This document shows, in pieces, positions 62,001 through 64,000 of a stretch of DNA of 64,000 nucleotides. The DNA is from Trichostrongylus colubriformis. Lineage: Eukaryota > Nematoda > Chromadorea > Rhabditida > Trichostrongylidae. The notes below the pieces were generated by a model, which was given only the letters and a program-made list of their open reading frames with translations, was not told the DNA's origin and did not search any database. A program made the translations under genes and the position numbers. The stretch covers positions 46,360,591-46,424,590 of the forward strand of contig OZ022258.1 of assembly GCA_963978905.1 (NCBI GenBank). The letters run 5' to 3'. Every line of letters starts with the position of its first letter. The stretch's first letter is position 1.

Positions 62001-63684
62001 ACGCAGTGTGTGCGAGTTATGCGCATCGCGGTAGTTGGGTGTTACCATTAGAGCGATTACACGGTAATGCTGGGGGCGCGATACGCAGGTGACTTGTAAT
62101 CGCTTCGAGACCCAACAGCATGGCACCTTTGACTCGTGCTGCGATTGCTCCGCTTGCGACATGCCGCGGTGCGAAATCTTGACATAGGGTACACACCTGC
62201 ATCCCCCATGCTGGGCAGTGGTGCAGGGGGGCGCAAAAAGGAAGGAGTGAGAACGGGAGTTCCCGAGTTCCAGCTTCTCGAGGTGTTTCGTCGCTGTAAT
62301 TCATTTTGTCTCAACTTTGCACTGCTGAGCACCCCTACTTTCACGTCCCACACTCTGCCCAACTTACCCCTTCAGGTGTCTTCGAGTCATACATGCAACC
62401 TAGTTGGTTTCCCAACCGCGAATATTTCCAGCTTTGAAATATGCTCATGCTCACCCTCGATTCATACTCATGAACGTTTTCACGGGAAACTGCTGACGGG
62501 CTACAGGAAATAAACTTATTCTGACTGCTCACCTGTAGTCGGAAAAATCGATGAGTTCGAGTCGAATGAATTGCCGTGGATCGAGTTCAAGATTGGTGCT
62601 TTTATTGGCCTATAGAAAATATTGCAGATGATATTCGATTTCGTGAATCCCCCTTTTATAGGGTTCGAGGATGTTTATAATGATATCAATAGTTAATTAT
62701 CTAAATTTAGTATACAAATATGACTATGACAATAAACGCATTCAAATGCAGATACGAAGTAGGCAGTTTCTTTCAAATTCCGTGGATTAAAAACCAACTC
62801 ACCACTGGCAAGGTATCTTTGATCGGATCGTTCTGAAAAGAGAACTACCACATTTTTCCAGTGATGCAATTAAGCACTGCTTTCTTAGGTTTCTGAAAGG
62901 CACTGGAAGGGGGAATTTGGCCTACTGTGAACAGTACCGTTCGGACGCTTGCCAAGAGGTGGAGAGGGAATTATTGATTTTTCTTATTGCAATTTCCTTT
63001 TTTACTCACTCGCTTATTCTCCCTTTCATTGTTTCACTTGTCAAACGCTGTTTGATTTTTTTTATTTATTCAGCATCATAATCATTGGAATCGAATTCGC
63101 TATACGCAGCACCGAATGACAGCGGCGTCGGCTGTGTCCGCCAACGGCAGGCAACTCGGTCATTGAAGCGCGGAGCTCAAGGTGAAACGCGCTAGGGTCG
63201 CAATAGCATAGCAAACGTGCATTTTCCAATGCGAATTTCGTTGTAGGTATCAGTTCACAAAGAATGATATTCCCAGATACGTTTCCCTTCCTTGCCCCTC
63301 CCCCTCTCCCAAATCGCGCCTGTAAAACTTGACTTCATTTAGGAACTCAGTGAATCAGGAATCATTTAGGAACCAAGCCGTTTCGCATGGTACCTGTGCT
63401 ATTTGAACAGCTTCTCTAGGGTGTTAATTAATTAGCGTTGGATTATAGGATAATTTAGTAGACTGAAATATGGGGCCGCATCAACATTGTGGTAACGAAA
63501 GCAAATGATTTTACGCTCTTGTCGCACTGAAAAACGCTAGCCTATGCGCTGGATCAAAAATCAGCGATGCTTTATGGATGGCACTGCTGACAAAGTGGCC
63601 CAAGTGATATTAAAAACGACCTGTTGAGGAATATTGCACCGGCTGACACTTTCAAACATTGCCGTCCATCCTTTCCTGTGGTAA
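59036..63684 (-). CDS. Alpha-1,6-fucosyltransferase (FUT8), C-terminal 329 aa; 5' part outside the window
   Basis: Eleven minus-strand exons: 63684-63621, 62832-62803, 62609-62533, 61618-61528, 61474-61393, 60842-60739, 60525-60437, 60358-60214, 60153-60054, 59759-59599, 59083-59036 (TGA). All phases agree. The enzyme adds core fucose to N-glycans in the Golgi from GDP-fucose. Family marks in order: KGWTAMFESVSRC, PDFLPLAIPKPLSDQL, the nucleotide-sugar motif IVGVHVRRKDK, RVYIASDDP, IRYTERSLRGVLADV and LVCTFSSHVCRLAYELMQ. The C-terminal SH3 domain follows (GELDLRVGELITLRTYDHKG, then YATGFSRRLGKSGRFP), as in FUT8. One exon is only 30 bases. About 230-250 N-terminal residues, with the membrane anchor, are missing and should lie to the right of 64000. 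No broken residue or frameshift was seen. Confidence 0.92.
60541..60600. repeat. Short hairpin in a fucosyltransferase intron
   Basis: TTTTCAAAATATTGCTCAAC, then T, is mirrored by AGTTGAGCAATATTTCAAAA around an AT-rich loop. Confidence 0.75.
61141..61293. mobile_element. MITE, family of 53474-53594
   Basis: CCCCATTTCGGAGCATTG at the left and CACGTGCTCCGAAATCG at the right; GTCCGTAGGCCACGCCC inside. Confidence 0.7.
61659..61740. repeat. Long near-perfect hairpin with a tiny loop
   Basis: Arms of about 38 bases: TCTTCTTGGTTCATGTACAA, then GTATCCCTTTGAAGGC, pair with GCCTTCAAAGGAATATTTGA, then ACATGAACCAAGAAGG. The centre lies near 61699 with about 2-4 unpaired bases. It is in the intron between fucosyltransferase exons 61618-61528 and 62609-62533. 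Confidence 0.8.
61951..62197. mobile_element. MITE, same family as 32342-32800
   Basis: ATCTTATGTCAGGATTTCGC, then AC, at the left and GTGCGAAATCTTGACATAGG, then GTACACACC, at the right. It contains the inner GGTAATGCTGGGGGCGCGAT segment shared with the 32.3-kb copy. Confidence 0.75.
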
Positions 63685-64000
63685 CTGCAAACAAAATATT
63701 TTGCAAAAAAAGCAAAAAAAAAGTTAAGCGAAACTATCATATGGGTGCTATAGATACAAAGCCATGTAGGCCCAGTGCACTATTAGGCGAGGTTTGCTCG
63801 CACGATCAAACAATCTTGATTTTCTTTGATTTCGAAAGGCACAAAATCGCGCGTGTCGTCGTGCACACTCTCACTTAGGCGTGTTTTTTTCCCTCCGCAA
63901 CGCACCATCCATGGGTGGTGACGCTGCATTCAAAGTCTGCGGTGCCGGTGGTAGGGGTGATTGCATTCTGACTGCCTCTGCCTCCCTTCCTCGCTGCCTG
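63685..64000. other. Right edge, intron or upstream part of the fucosyltransferase gene
   Basis: No further fucosyltransferase exon was recognised. The last 100 bases are GC-rich and resemble the start of one of the palindromic MITEs. Confidence 0.35.

Noticed and set aside
1..64000. CRISPR arrays, bacterial operons, ribosome-binding sites
   Set aside because: None is present. The sequence is eukaryotic with spliceosomal introns, and the direct repeats seen are transposon-derived.

Overview
The window looks like chromosomal DNA of a nematode, most likely a clade V (strongylid or hookworm-type) parasite. This is an inference from four things: host genes split by canonical GT-AG introns, many only 48-60 bases long with TTTCAG-type acceptors; start codons lying directly behind an acceptor, as in trans-spliced nematode messages; long introns packed with small TA-flanked foldback elements; and a BEL/Pao retroelement with a phlebovirus-type envelope region, a combination known from nematodes.

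Layout. 1-16.8 kb is gene-poor and holds decayed transposons (a palindromic MITE at 1.5 kb, a tRNA-derived SINE at 3.5 kb, a terminal-inverted-repeat element at 5.5-6.1 kb, a mariner-type element at 10.5-11.4 kb, a tandem repeat at 12.5-12.9 kb, a head-to-head mariner palindrome at 15.7-16.4 kb). 16819-26651 is a complete, apparently very young BEL/Pao element: 162-base LTRs with no difference that I can see, a 5-base target duplication (CACGT), one uninterrupted 2710-codon frame carrying gag, protease, reverse transcriptase, RNase H, integrase and envelope-like regions, and behind it a separate 138-codon frame with a coiled coil and three zinc knuckles, preceded by a strong splice acceptor.

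27.4-33.7 kb (+) is a neuronal-calcium-sensor / KChIP-like EF-hand gene. 34.3-39.9 kb (-) is a complete ten-exon SLC52-type riboflavin transporter gene, tail-to-tail with it. 42.4-45.8 kb (+) is a small one-membrane-segment protein gene, followed 187 bases later by a possible second gene start, a spacing that suggests an operon. 47.2-56 kb holds a LINE remnant, two internally deleted mariners (one with a MITE nested inside), a SINE and a ~0.5 kb repeat in three copies; threaded through this is a coiled-coil gene of unknown function (53.9-58.1 kb, +, 5' end uncertain). 59.0-63.7 kb (-) is the 3' part of an alpha-1,6-fucosyltransferase (FUT8) gene ending in its SH3 domain; its 5' exons lie beyond the right edge.

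The host genes have no obvious pathway in common; calcium sensing, vitamin B2 uptake and N-glycan core fucosylation are ordinary chromosomal neighbours. The most unusual item is the retroelement with its extra nucleocapsid-like reading frame. All exon structures were built by eye from reading frame, splice consensus, phase and family similarity; no transcript data or database search was available.
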